Position numbers and translations under genes: made by a program. This document shows positions 35,036-44,097 of a DNA stretch of 64,000 nucleotides, one piece after another. Origin of the DNA: Nitrospira sp. (GTDB lineage: Bacteria; Nitrospirota; Nitrospiria; Nitrospirales; Nitrospiraceae); the NCBI GenBank assembly GCA_005116955.1, contig SWDI01000001.1:694660-758659 (forward strand), read 5' to 3'. The notes under the pieces were generated by a model. The model did not search any database, was not told the DNA's origin, and saw only the letters and a program-made list of their open reading frames with translations. The stretch's first letter is position 1; every line of letters starts with the position of its first letter.

Positions 35036-36724
35036 TCACCGTTTGTGTGACCCATCTTGTGGTTTCTTGCCAATTTGCGTCTTCCCTTCACCCACGGCGA
35101 TTCCTGATTCCGCGGTCTGGGTCATCACGATTTCCATGCGCCGGTTCTTACTCCGGCCTTTGTCCGTCTCATTCGTCGCGATTGGTTTGCTATCCGCATA
35201 CCCCGCGGCTTTGATTCGGTCGGCTTCCAGTCCTCCGTTGATGAGGACCTGACTGATATGTTCGGCCCGTGTCCGGGAGAGTTCGAGATTGTCCCGAAAG
35301 CCTTTCCGAGGATCGTTCCGGAGTGGCGTGTTGTCGGTGTGCCCGGCAACCTCGATGCTCTGGTAACGGAATCCGTGTAAGACGACGCCGACTCGTTCGA
35401 GCAATGAGGCCCCCCCGAGGGTGACCGTCGCGTCACCGGTGGAGAATAACTCACTGGTGGCCAAGGCGAGGGTCAATCGATTCCCTCGCTGCCTCATGGT
35501 CACACTGCCTTTCTTGAGTTCAGGCTGTAAGAGATTGGCCAGGCTTTCGCTGATTTTTCCGAGGTCAGCATTTGATGAGAAGCCTTCGCCATCATCTGTC
35601 CATTCAGGGTCTGGTCCGGTCGAGGTGCTCAAGGATAGGTTGTGATCGATAGGTAATAGAGAAAGGGAGGGTGGGCTCTCCTCTTGCGCGGCCGTTGGCG
35701 GGGCTGGTTTGGATGCATTGAGTTCAAACTCCACCAGCAATTGCTTTGCGCGCGCGAGTTCTGCATCCTTCGCCAGGAGTTGGGGGTTGAGATCGGCCAG
35801 CTTTTGCGTGACGTGCTTGATCTCTTCCTTGACCTGCGTCAGTTCTTGCTCTTTCTTTGCTATCTGCTGTTCCGCTTCACCGGCGCGACGCTTGGCCTGG
35901 GCCAGTTCCTGCTCCTTCCCTGCGGTCTGCTGGTCTGTTTCGGTTGCGCGGCGTTTGGCTTGGGCCAATTCCTGTTCTTTCCCCGCCAATTGCTGTTCGA
36001 CTTCACCGGCACGACGCTTGGCCTGGGCCAGTTCTTGCTCCTTCCCCGTCAGTTGTTGCTCAACGTCAGTGACACGGCGTTTGGCCTGGGCTAGCTCTTG
36101 CTCCTTCCCTGCCAACTGTTGTTCCGCTTCGGCGGCGCGCCGTTTCGCCTGCATCAGTTCTTGCTCTTTTCCTGCCGTCAGCTGATCGACTTCGGTCGCG
36201 CGGCGCTTTGGTTGAGCCAGGTCCTGCTCTTTGGCCACAGCTGCCAGCTGTTGTTCGACCTCGGCGACACGGCGTTTGGCTTGGGCGAGTTCCTGCTCTT
36301 TCCTCGCGACCTGCTGTTCGGCTTCGGCGACGCGTCGTTTCGCCTGCGCCAGCTCCTGCCCTTTCCCCGACGTGGCGATCTGTTGTTCGAGATCCGCAAC
36401 ACGGCGCTTAGCTTGGTTGAGTTCTTCGGTGCGTGACGCAAGATCTTCTCGAAGCTGCTTGGAATTCGCATGGGCGTTGGTGATCTGGGTTGCGATCTCA
36501 TTTTCCTTCGCATGGAGCTGGAGCACGAGCTCGCCGATCCGTTGCTTGAGCTGCCGTTCGAGCTCATCGATTTTTTGCTTGGCCTGTTGAAGCTGGGCCT
36601 TCGTCGAACTCAATTCGTCTTGCGACGACTGGCCACCTGAATCTTCGGCGGCCCTCGCAATCGGGACGGTTCCGCAGAATAAGATGATGGATACAGAGGC
36701 AATGGCGGATAACTTGATGATCAT
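35036..36724 (-). CDS. Exported coiled-coil repeat protein with OmpA domain
   Basis: 562-residue envelope protein. A signal peptide (1-25, ending IARAA) is followed by a long coiled coil (35-330) built from nine tandem units of 21-23 residues (residues 106-298), each of the type KRRAGEVEQQLAGKEQELAQA: three heptads per unit. The C-terminal OmpA domain (about 415-540) binds peptidoglycan: EVAGHTDNTPLRND, NLELSRTRAEHISQVL and GYADSKPIATN with RSKNRRMEIV. The architecture (rod plus wall anchor) suggests a spacer linking the wall to another envelope layer. Its nearly identical DNA repeats favour unequal recombination, so length may vary between strains. Confidence 0.88.
   Translation of the reverse strand: MIIKLSAIASVSIILFCGTVPIARAAEDSGGQSSQDELSSTKAQLQQAKQKIDELERQLKQRIGELVLQLHAKENEIATQITNAHANSKQLREDLASRTEELNQAKRRVADLEQQIATSGKGQELAQAKRRVAEAEQQVARKEQELAQAKRRVAEVEQQLAAVAKEQDLAQPKRRATEVDQLTAGKEQELMQAKRRAAEAEQQLAGKEQELAQAKRRVTDVEQQLTGKEQELAQAKRRAGEVEQQLAGKEQELAQAKRRATETDQQTAGKEQELAQAKRRAGEAEQQIAKKEQELTQVKEEIKHVTQKLADLNPQLLAKDAELARAKQLLVEFELNASKPAPPTAAQEESPPSLSLLPIDHNLSLSTSTGPDPEWTDDGEGFSSNADLGKISESLANLLQPELKKGSVTMRQRGNRLTLALATSELFSTGDATVTLGGASLLERVGVVLHGFRYQSIEVAGHTDNTPLRNDPRKGFRDNLELSRTRAEHISQVLINGGLEADRIKAAGYADSKPIATNETDKGRSKNRRMEIVMTQTAESGIAVGEGKTQIGKKPQDGSHKR
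35831..36409 (-). repeat. Nine tandem 63-69-bp coding repeats
   Basis: The coiled-coil part of the OmpA protein consists of nine units; seven are 63 bp (21 residues) and two are 69 bp. The KRR start and the EQELAQA end are constant while the middle varies. Confidence 0.9.
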
Positions 36725-37365
36725 GGCTCACTCACCAATTGAGACGATGCAGGATTCAGAGCGAATTCTCGCTTCACCAACGGATTGCGCGACACTCATG
36801 TATCCATCACGTCCGCTCGCGAGGCATAGACGGAAGTTCCTCAATTGACCGAACCGCAGTCGGCACCTTTCCTGCTTCATGAACGATACAGAAAAAATGG
36901 AAGGCGATCCTATCGCCTTCGTAATTCGCTTTGCAACGGGGTGTGCAGGGTCTTAATACCTATTGAGCTGTCTGACGCGACGGAAGATTGAAGTTGCCAA
37001 GCTACGAGTCATTGGATTCTTCTGTGTAGAGGCGGTTTGTCCAGTCCACGTTGTCTCTATTTGAGCTGCGCGCATGGGGGCAGGACGAACAGCTGAATGT
37101 GTATTGCCGACAGTGAGGCATAGGGACTCTCTCTTGATATTGACGATCTGGAACCCGAATTGTGTCAACAGTGTTCATCGCATGGACATCTTCCTGTTTT
37201 TTTAGGGAATGTGATCACCTGTCCATGAGCATGTCCACATATGGTGAAGCGAGTCACCGCATCCACTGATGTGTGGATAGGTTCGACCTCCCTGTCTTGA
37301 ATCTCATCGGCTGTCTCGCTAGACTTCGCCCCGCTCAAGTTTTCCGCATCTTCGGAGGTGGCGCA
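36725..37365. other. Gene-free stretch
   Basis: About 640 bases between divergent genes. A minus-strand frame (36953-37168) lacks a ribosome site and is rejected. No RNA or repeat recognised. Confidence 0.4.
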
Positions 37366-38400
37366 ATGATGGTTCGTTCACTACTTCACGCAGTCATTGT
37401 TTTCACGGCGGTAGTCTCAATAGGGATAAGACCTTCGGAGGCAGCCGACCAGCCGCAGCATCTGAAAGCCACGTGTGAGAAAGGTATTGCGACCGCATGC
37501 AACTCCCTCGGATTGTTATCTATGAAAGGTGAGGGGGTGAAGCAAGACGACGTTCGCGCTGCCGCGTTTTTTAAGAAAGCGTGTGATGGCGGGGATGTGG
37601 GTGGCTGCTCCAACCTCGGTGTGATGTACGCCGAGGGAATCGGGGTCCCACAGGATGAGGCGCAAGCCGTCGCATTTTCAAGGATCGCGTGTGATGGTGG
37701 GAGCATGAAGGGCTGCTCCAACCTCGGTGTGATGTATGCTGAGGGAACCGGGGGCCAGCAGGACGAAGCCCAGGCTGCCGACTTCTATAGACAGGCCTGT
37801 GACGGAGGGAATGCGAAGGGTTGCTACAACCTTGGCGTGATGTATACGGAGGGAGCCGGGGTCTCTCAGGATGACGTGCAAGCCGCTGCCTTCTCGCGGA
37901 AAGCGTGTGATGTGGGAAGTACGAAGGGCTGCTATAACCTTGGCGTGATGTATGCCGAGGGAGTTGGGGTTCCACAGGACGACGTGCAAGCCGCCGGCTT
38001 CTACCGGAAGGCCTGCGAAGGGGGAAATGCGAGGAGTTGCTACACCCTCGGTGTGATGTATGCCGAGGGAAGCGGGGTCCAAACGGATCATTTTCAAGCT
38101 GCCGACCTCTATCGGAAGGCCTGTGATGGAGGGAACTTGAGGGGTTGCTCCAATCTCGGCGTGATGTATGCGCAGGGGACCGGGATTAAGCAGGATGACA
38201 TTCGAGCTGCCGCACTGTACAGGAAGGCCTGTGATGCTGGAGAAGCAAAGGGTTGTATCCATCTCGGCATGGTGTATCAAGTCGGACGAGGTATTAAATC
38301 GGACGATGCCGAAGCCCTCAAGTATTACGGGAAGGCATGTGATCTCAGAGAGCCCAAAGGCTGTGCTCATTATGCCAAATTGAAGACGGGGAGACGGTGA
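37366..38400 (+). CDS. Exported Cys-rich Sel1-repeat protein
   Basis: 344-residue exported protein: signal peptide (1-27, ending RPSEAA) then eight Sel1/Hcp-type helical repeats of 36 residues (CSNLGVMYAEGIGVPQDEAQAVAFSRIACD and variants). Each repeat keeps two Cys at fixed spacing, the arrangement that forms a disulfide inside each repeat in Helicobacter Hcp proteins, so an oxidising periplasm is expected. Such proteins bind partner proteins. I chose the ATG at 37366 (GGAGG seven bases upstream); the longer frame to 37273 has no ribosome site. The repeat DNA is strongly similar between units. Confidence 0.9.
   Translation: MMVRSLLHAVIVFTAVVSIGIRPSEAADQPQHLKATCEKGIATACNSLGLLSMKGEGVKQDDVRAAAFFKKACDGGDVGGCSNLGVMYAEGIGVPQDEAQAVAFSRIACDGGSMKGCSNLGVMYAEGTGGQQDEAQAADFYRQACDGGNAKGCYNLGVMYTEGAGVSQDDVQAAAFSRKACDVGSTKGCYNLGVMYAEGVGVPQDDVQAAGFYRKACEGGNARSCYTLGVMYAEGSGVQTDHFQAADLYRKACDGGNLRGCSNLGVMYAQGTGIKQDDIRAAALYRKACDAGEAKGCIHLGMVYQVGRGIKSDDAEALKYYGKACDLREPKGCAHYAKLKTGRR
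37480..38385 (+). repeat. Tandem 108-bp coding repeats (Sel1 units)
   Basis: About eight direct copies of a 108-bp unit, recognisable by the recurring GTGATGTATGCCGAGGGA and GCCTGTGATGG words. Edges are approximate. Confidence 0.85.
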
Positions 38401-38486
38401 GATCCTGTGCTGGATAGACGCGGTCTGTCTGATCGCACGCAAAAGTTATGGCTGTGATTCGGTTTATCGTGAGATTGAAGTGACCA

Positions 38487-39026
38487 ATGCGACGATTGCT
38501 CCTTGGCCTCTTACCCTTCGTTCTGGCTGGATGCCCAACGACGACGGCTCTATTGGTTGGAGCCCCGGCACTTCTATCAAAATCCGAGTTCGATGAACGA
38601 CGGACGGAAACCAAGCAGCAGATCGAAAAGGGGCTGATTTCCAAGGAGGCTGGTGAAATGAGTTGCCGGCAGATGCTGAATACGGCCGATCGGAATCATG
38701 CGGCGCCACCGCCGGTAGATCCTGCCGTCTGCGAATTTGGATCGCTTGCCGATAAGCTCTATGAACTCACCAGATCCGTGGAGAGCGGTGCATTGACCCC
38801 GGATCTCTGGGTAACCAAGTGTCAGCAACTGGCCGGGCAGTCTTCCGGCAAGGATGTCTGTCGATACGATCCGTTTGCTGATCGGATTATCCAATGGCGA
38901 CGGGTAGTTCACGAAGGCAAGGCATCGAAGGAAGGGGCCGAGATGGACTGCCGCAACTATGTGCAGCGGGTTCGCCAACACCCGATCCCTGGCCCAGAGA
39001 TCAAGGAGGACTCCTGCAAGTTCTAG
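38487..39026 (+). CDS. Lipoprotein, unknown function
   Basis: 179-residue lipoprotein (lipobox VLAGC, Cys16) with three loosely repeated segments that each pair helical stretches with conserved Cys (KEAGEMSCRQML; TPDLWVTKCQQLAG; KEGAEMDCRNYVQR). The pattern of one Cys per segment resembles the neighbouring Sel1-type protein and points to disulfides in the periplasm. No known family is recognised. It follows the Sel1 gene by 86 bases on the same strand and may act with it. The ribosome site is weak (GAGATTGAAG). Confidence 0.75.
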   Translation: MRRLLLGLLPFVLAGCPTTTALLVGAPALLSKSEFDERRTETKQQIEKGLISKEAGEMSCRQMLNTADRNHAAPPPVDPAVCEFGSLADKLYELTRSVESGALTPDLWVTKCQQLAGQSSGKDVCRYDPFADRIIQWRRVVHEGKASKEGAEMDCRNYVQRVRQHPIPGPEIKEDSCKF

Positions 39027-39135
39027 TAGGTCATTGAACCCGTCCTCCAGCTTAGTTCTTGCGTGGCTAGAGGGCGTACCATACGAGACAACGTGCGTTT
39101 CCTGTTTCTTCTGATCGTACCAGGGAGAAGACATC

Positions 39136-39411
39136 ATGATATTCAGACGGCCAGAACTTGAAAAAGACAATCCGATCGCTCCTCAACCGTATATCGGCCC
39201 TCGAAGACGGCTGGCGATGGCTCGCGCGGCGGCATCTGGGGAATTGAGCGAAGTGAGTGATATGCGAGACACGTTGCAAACCTTGACGAAGGCAGCGTCT
39301 CGCTTTGTGAACAGTCTCCCGAAAGCGAGGAAAACCGATACTGAGCTGAAGGCCTTGCGGGATGCGCTTGCGCAAGCCGAACAAGTCCTCTCTGTGAAGA
39401 CGGCTCCCTGA
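39136..39411 (+). CDS. Small hypothetical protein
   Basis: 91-residue soluble protein: a basic Pro/Arg-rich start (MIFRRPELEKDNPIAPQPYIGPRRRLAMARAAASGE) and a C-terminal amphipathic helix region (SDMRDTLQTLTKAASRFVNSL...TDTELKALRDALAQAEQVL). GGGAGAAGAC precedes the ATG. No family recognised. It may be the last gene of the Sel1/lipoprotein group. Confidence 0.6.
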   Translation: MIFRRPELEKDNPIAPQPYIGPRRRLAMARAAASGELSEVSDMRDTLQTLTKAASRFVNSLPKARKTDTELKALRDALAQAEQVLSVKTAP

Positions 39412-39693
39412 CTTCAAAAGGCGTGAGGGTTGAATGGGGCAGGCGCGCTTGGGAATGATCCTGCGCCGCGAGTCAACGGCGAGAGCAACCCCGTATCTCT
39501 TTCGATACTACGGTCGAATTTTCCGATACACTGTGGTCTTACCATTCTCTGGTGTCTATCGCTCTACTACTGCGCAGATAGCTGAAAAATAAGAAAAGAT
39601 ATGTTTTCAACAACTGCGGTACAGGCCTTGCGTGAATGTAGGAGGTCTCGTTGTGTCTGTGTCTGATCCTCAACTGTCAGGAGGAGTGTGATC

Positions 39694-40107
39694 ATGGCTG
39701 ATGCATTTTTCACCATGAATGGCAACGTACGGGCGATCGGATCGATCCTTCGTGGGGTGATGCATGCGAGTCAGTGTAGTGGCGATGGCTGGACTGCGAT
39801 GCAGGAATTACTGTACTTCGGGACAGACACGCCATCCGGTCACGTGACGTAGGAAGAGTGGACGCAATTCCTGAGTGAAACGATCACTTCGCGTTTCCCA
39901 GAAGATCTCTCGACCTGGCAGGTGTCCGGCCAATGGCGTTCAGCTTCAGGTCAGATTATTCGCGAGCCATCATATGTCCTGAACCTTGTTCATCCGGATG
40001 ACCCAGTACCGAAGAAGGCCGTTCAGGAAATTATCGCATCCTATAAATCACGCTTCCAGCAGGAAGCTGTGCTCCGCGTCAAAACCACTGTATGCAAAAC
40101 GCTATAA
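39694..40107 (+). pseudogene. DUF3574 protein gene interrupted by an amber codon
   Basis: 138 codons from a well-placed ATG (AGGAGGAG seven bases upstream) to TAA encode a DUF3574-type protein: LYFGTDTPSGHVT, then an in-frame TAG (39850-39852), then EEWTQFLSETITSRFPEDLSTWQVSGQWRSASGQIIREPSYVLNLVHPDD and SYKSRFQQEAVLRVKTTV. The reading frame continues correctly beyond the stop and the family features on both sides are intact, so the break is recent. A Glu (GAG) to TAG change is the simplest cause. Family function is unknown. Readthrough or a sequencing error are alternatives. Confidence 0.8.
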
Positions 40108-40187
40108 TCTGCACTGTCCGAGCGGACTGTTCGTGTGGGGGAGAAGGTCTAGGCTCGTTGTGTTTATCCGCGCGGAACCGGTCGATT

Positions 40188-42800
40188 CTATTGGAAGTGT
40201 TGCCGCACCAGTGTCTCGACCGATGAGAAGTGGCGTTCCGGAAGGTTCTTGAAACGCCGTCTGCAATCAACCAGCGCTTCTTCAGCGGTCGTGAATGGTT
40301 CGATGACGGATCGTAGGTGATCATAGTAGTCCATTAGTTTGAGCTCAACGGTCCGCAGGCGACCGGGGTCTCCCGCGATAGTCAGGGCGGCCTTGGCTTG
40401 ATCGCCGTTGGTTTCAACGAGTGCCTGGAAGCAGAGCCCCTTTAAACGCTGTGTCACCGTGCTGCGGTCCCATCCAAGCGTTCTGGCCGTGGACTGCATG
40501 TCGAAGCCATGTTGTCGCAGACAGTTCAGGACCGCGGCATCACCGGCTAGGTCAGGAACCGTCTGTCCGGTCCGTCCTCTTGCTGGCCCACGCTCTTCGC
40601 CAAGTCTGAGAGAGTCTCTGGTTAACAGGGTTCCGTCGTTCAGCGTGATGGCCTGTTCCAAGCAGTGGCGGAGCTCCCGCACATTTCCTTTCCAGTCATG
40701 TTCGGTCAATGCACGAAGCGCTTCATTCGTCAGCTGAGGGACAGGCTTTCCGATTTGCTCGGCAAGCTGGTTGAGGAAGATGTCAGCGAGCAGCGGAATG
40801 TCTCCGGTACGCTCACGCAGCGGTGGAAGATGGAAGACCATCCCGTTCAGCCGGAAGTACAGGTCTTCGCGAAACCATCCCTCTGACACGCCTTTCTGTA
40901 AGTCGCGATTCGTCGCGGCCACGATGCGAATGTCTACCGTCGTCGGGGTGGTGGCGCCAACTCGATAGAATGATTTGTCCTGAAGCACCCGCAGCAGTTT
41001 GCTCTGATGATCCATCCGAAGGTCGCCGATCTCGTCAAGAAAGATCGTGCCATGGTCGGCAAGACCGAAATAGCCGCGACGGTCACCCGTTGCCCCGGTG
41101 AAGCTGCCTTTCATATGGCCGAAGAGCTCGCTCTCAAACAGCTCAGGAGAAATGGCTGCCATGTTGACGGCGATGAAGGTCTTTCCCGATCGTGGACTGA
41201 GCCGGTGGATGGCATGGGCGAAGAGCTCTTTCCCGGTGCCTGGTTCTCCGAGAAGGAGAACGGTCAACGAAGACTGTGCGCTCTTTTTTACATCGTGAAA
41301 CAACCGCAGCAAAGAGCGATCTTGGGTGAGGATGCCGAACTGGCGGGATTCGACTTGAAGGCGGTTGAGTTCCGCATTGCCGATCGCGCGTGATGTGGTG
41401 CCGGCTGCTCGGAGATCGCCAAGCTGCCGCTCCAGTTCCTGGAGGTGTCGACGAGCCTCTTGTTCCTCACCCTGGGCTTCAGCAATTTGGAGCCGTAGTA
41501 AGTGTGTCGTTCTGGTCAACTCTTCCTGTTGGCCGGCCGAAAAAGCTATGGCTGCGTTAGCGCTGTCTAAATCTTCTTGAAGAGCTTCCGCTCGATCCTC
41601 ATGCAGAACAAGGGCTTCTCTCACGGCAGCAGACTCTTGCTGGATGCGGATCATGTCACGTTCAAGCAAGATCAGACGTTGGCGTGCCGTCAGATTCACC
41701 CACACGGCTGTGCCGATGAAGACGGACAATGAGGCTGCGAGAGGGGTGGCGATGGGCATCACGAGAGATGCCCAGCTCACCATCGCGATGGCCAGTGCTC
41801 CATACAGAACAACGACGGCACTGGCAATTAAGAGGCCCATCATCCCACGAAACTGTAAGAGGCTCCAGGCAGCCAGTGAGGCCAGCACGATGGTGACGAT
41901 GAGGCGGCCTAACCAGCCGAGTGAGTCAATCCGTTCATGGTTGAGTAAGGCATTCAGGAGGTGGAGGTGGGTAGTCAGGCCGTCGACCGTGGAGTTGGAG
42001 GGTAAGAGCCATGTCGCCAAGTCTCCGGGACTTGATCGGATCACAACGGCTTTGTTCTTGAACCAGGAGGCCAACAGTGGCTCGTCGTGACGTTCGACGG
42101 CGTTCCAGACCGATGACAATGGGATCGGCTGAAGGGCAGCCAGTGATCCGTCGCCGACGATATTGATCAGAACGTCGGCATCCGAGTGGTTCGAAAGAAC
42201 CTGCGTGGGGGTGGCGGTGTGTCGGTGAAAGATATCGGACAGGATTGAACCAAAAGCCGGAACGGTTTGGGCTCCGATCTTGGTAGACGGCGGAATGTGG
42301 CGGGATACGTGATCGAGACTACTCGTGACGGTGAGATGTCCATAGCTTGCGGCATCGGATTGAAGGAGTACATCCGTATCGTGAATCAGGACCACGGGGG
42401 ATGCTGTACGAAGCGCTTCAAGGAAGAGCGCATCGCTCGCGGCTCCCCCAAGTTGAGCAGGGCTCGCATAGTCCAGACGATGGTCTAGGCCGATGACTGC
42501 GGCGCCGGCCTCATGGATCGTCACAATCAACTGAGCGAGGATACCACGATCCCAAAGACCCTTCCCGAAGCGTTCTTCACTGGCTACGTCGCGCGTCACG
42601 ATGGTCAGCGATGGGCTCACCTGGGCGGTCGTGCGGTGGTGAAGCCAGGTGTCGTAGACGGTGTAATCCAGCGCCGTAAAGGTAGCAGGGGCGGTGGACC
42701 ACAGCATCGCCGATAGGAGCGTGGTCAGCAAGCCGATGCCTAACGCTTGCAGAGGAAGCGACGAGATGAGCAGGCGCCAGAATTTCTGCCGGTCCAGCAT
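40188..42800 (-). CDS. Membrane CHASE2 receptor fused to sigma-54 activator
   Basis: 870-residue one-component transcription regulator. A first helix (about 16-34) and an extracytoplasmic CHASE2 sensor (about 35-310; TVYDTWLHHRTT, GLDHRLDY, GLTTHLHLLNALL) are followed by three helices (about 318-390), a coiled coil (405-480) and a sigma-54 interaction AAA+ domain: Walker A GEPGTGKE (518-525), GSFTGA loop (565-570; GAFTGA is usual) and Walker B FLDEIGD. A Fis-type HTH (about 757-790) precedes an extra C-terminal extension of about 80 residues. A signal sensed in the periplasm would directly activate sigma-54 promoters from the membrane. It starts 4 nt after the TPR gene stop, so they are cotranscribed. 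Confidence 0.9.
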   Translation of the reverse strand: MLDRQKFWRLLISSLPLQALGIGLLTTLLSAMLWSTAPATFTALDYTVYDTWLHHRTTAQVSPSLTIVTRDVASEERFGKGLWDRGILAQLIVTIHEAGAAVIGLDHRLDYASPAQLGGAASDALFLEALRTASPVVLIHDTDVLLQSDAASYGHLTVTSSLDHVSRHIPPSTKIGAQTVPAFGSILSDIFHRHTATPTQVLSNHSDADVLINIVGDGSLAALQPIPLSSVWNAVERHDEPLLASWFKNKAVVIRSSPGDLATWLLPSNSTVDGLTTHLHLLNALLNHERIDSLGWLGRLIVTIVLASLAAWSLLQFRGMMGLLIASAVVVLYGALAIAMVSWASLVMPIATPLAASLSVFIGTAVWVNLTARQRLILLERDMIRIQQESAAVREALVLHEDRAEALQEDLDSANAAIAFSAGQQEELTRTTHLLRLQIAEAQGEEQEARRHLQELERQLGDLRAAGTTSRAIGNAELNRLQVESRQFGILTQDRSLLRLFHDVKKSAQSSLTVLLLGEPGTGKELFAHAIHRLSPRSGKTFIAVNMAAISPELFESELFGHMKGSFTGATGDRRGYFGLADHGTIFLDEIGDLRMDHQSKLLRVLQDKSFYRVGATTPTTVDIRIVAATNRDLQKGVSEGWFREDLYFRLNGMVFHLPPLRERTGDIPLLADIFLNQLAEQIGKPVPQLTNEALRALTEHDWKGNVRELRHCLEQAITLNDGTLLTRDSLRLGEERGPARGRTGQTVPDLAGDAAVLNCLRQHGFDMQSTARTLGWDRSTVTQRLKGLCFQALVETNGDQAKAALTIAGDPGRLRTVELKLMDYYDHLRSVIEPFTTAEEALVDCRRRFKNLPERHFSSVETLVRQHFQ

Positions 42801-42804
42801 ACGG

Positions 42805-44016
42805 CTAGTGGAATCCTAGCTCATCGAGCAAGGATTGTGTGTCTTGTTTCGGGAGACCTTTGAGAAGAGCCTTCGCTTTCGGGATGTCGGTATCGAGACC
42901 GAGCCCCTTGGCATAGATACGAGTCAGGATTTTCTTCGCCGGGGTGAAGCCGTCGGCTGAAGTCGTTTGAAAACAAGTCAGAATGTTCTTATCGAACGGT
43001 TTCAAATACTGATCCCATCCGGTTTCGTAGAGTGTGGCGAGTTCAGCATGGGCCTCTTCACTCAATGCGAAGCATTCCTTTAAAAGTATTGGAACCGCGT
43101 CTTCCGCACGGTTCTGTTCGAGGAGGACTTTCCCCAACGATTGCGGCTCATTCGGGCGACTGATATCAGGAAAGTCGTTCCAAAGTGTGTTGCGGTAGAT
43201 CTGCAACGCGCTCTGCCATTCCATGCGCCGCTGCTTCGTCGATTCGAAGGAGAGCGCCTGGCGCCGCACCTTGGACAACGAGTCGGAGGCGGTTTGCTGG
43301 CCGAGGTCGGCTGCCTGCATCCACCAAAAAATAGCCAAACCGAGGTTTTTCTCGACGCCCTGCCCGGTTTGGTAGGCATTGCCGAGAAATAATCGGGCCT
43401 GGGGCACCCCGCCGGCCGCTGCTGTTTCCAGATGTTGGACCGCTTCTCGCGTGCGTCCCGCAACTCTCAGCAACAGCGCGAGTCGATAATGTGCGTCAGG
43501 GAAAAGAGGCCGCAGCTCAAGCGTTCGTCGATACGACTGAACTGCGGCCGTCACATTGCCGAGTGAGTACTGTACGCTCCCCAGGCTGTAGTGGGCGTGG
43601 GGCAGATTCGGTTCCAGTCGAATGGCCTCTCCCAGAGCAGAAGCGGCGGCCCGCCATTCTTGTTTCGCCATGAGCATGAGGCCAAGCTGGAGATGGGCGT
43701 TTCCATCATCCGGTTGTAATGTAATAGCCGCCCGACACTCCTCAACGGCGGCATCTAGATCGCCGACACGAAGAAGGGCTCCGGCTAATTGTAACCGGTA
43801 GTCTGGGTCATTCGGTAGGAGGCGAACCGTTCGACGCAATGATGCGATTTCTGTCACCGCGTCGGCTGGCTCGTTGAACCCTAGTCCGGGAATTGACCCA
43901 GACGCTTCGGATGATTCGGAGGGACTGTGTTCACTCGGTGAATGAGAACGGGCGAGAGACGAAGAGCAAACGGTCGCGGTGACAGTGAGGATCAACAGTA
44001 TGGATCTGGGACGCAT
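42805..44016 (-). CDS. Exported TPR/Sel1 repeat protein
   Basis: 403-residue exported protein: signal peptide (1-23), Ser-rich linker, then TPR units (residues 55-200; for example DYRLQLAGALLRVGDLDAAVEECRAAITLQPDDGNAHLQLG and PHAHYSLGSVQYSLGNVTAAVQSYRRTLELRP). A Sel1-like unit (LFLGNAYQTGQGVEKNLGLAIFWWMQAADLG) follows, then a less regular C-terminal half with another (KKILTRIYAKGLGLDTDIPKAKALL). It probably presents a protein-binding surface in the periplasm. The cotranscribed CHASE2 receptor just downstream has a periplasmic sensor, so signal delivery to it is a reasonable guess. Confidence 0.82.
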   Translation of the reverse strand: MRPRSILLILTVTATVCSSSLARSHSPSEHSPSESSEASGSIPGLGFNEPADAVTEIASLRRTVRLLPNDPDYRLQLAGALLRVGDLDAAVEECRAAITLQPDDGNAHLQLGLMLMAKQEWRAAASALGEAIRLEPNLPHAHYSLGSVQYSLGNVTAAVQSYRRTLELRPLFPDAHYRLALLLRVAGRTREAVQHLETAAAGGVPQARLFLGNAYQTGQGVEKNLGLAIFWWMQAADLGQQTASDSLSKVRRQALSFESTKQRRMEWQSALQIYRNTLWNDFPDISRPNEPQSLGKVLLEQNRAEDAVPILLKECFALSEEAHAELATLYETGWDQYLKPFDKNILTCFQTTSADGFTPAKKILTRIYAKGLGLDTDIPKAKALLKGLPKQDTQSLLDELGFH

Positions 44017-44097
44017 CAGAAAAGTTTCACGCCTCGACAGAGAGCCATAATAGCTTTCAATTATATCATCTGTGCGGGGGATGTGGGACGAACGGGT

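Noticed and set aside
35831-36409. CRISPR array
   Set aside because: Repeats are in frame within a coding sequence, with no unique spacers.
36953-37168. 71-codon minus-strand frame
   Set aside because: No ribosome site, no family pattern, low-quality composition.
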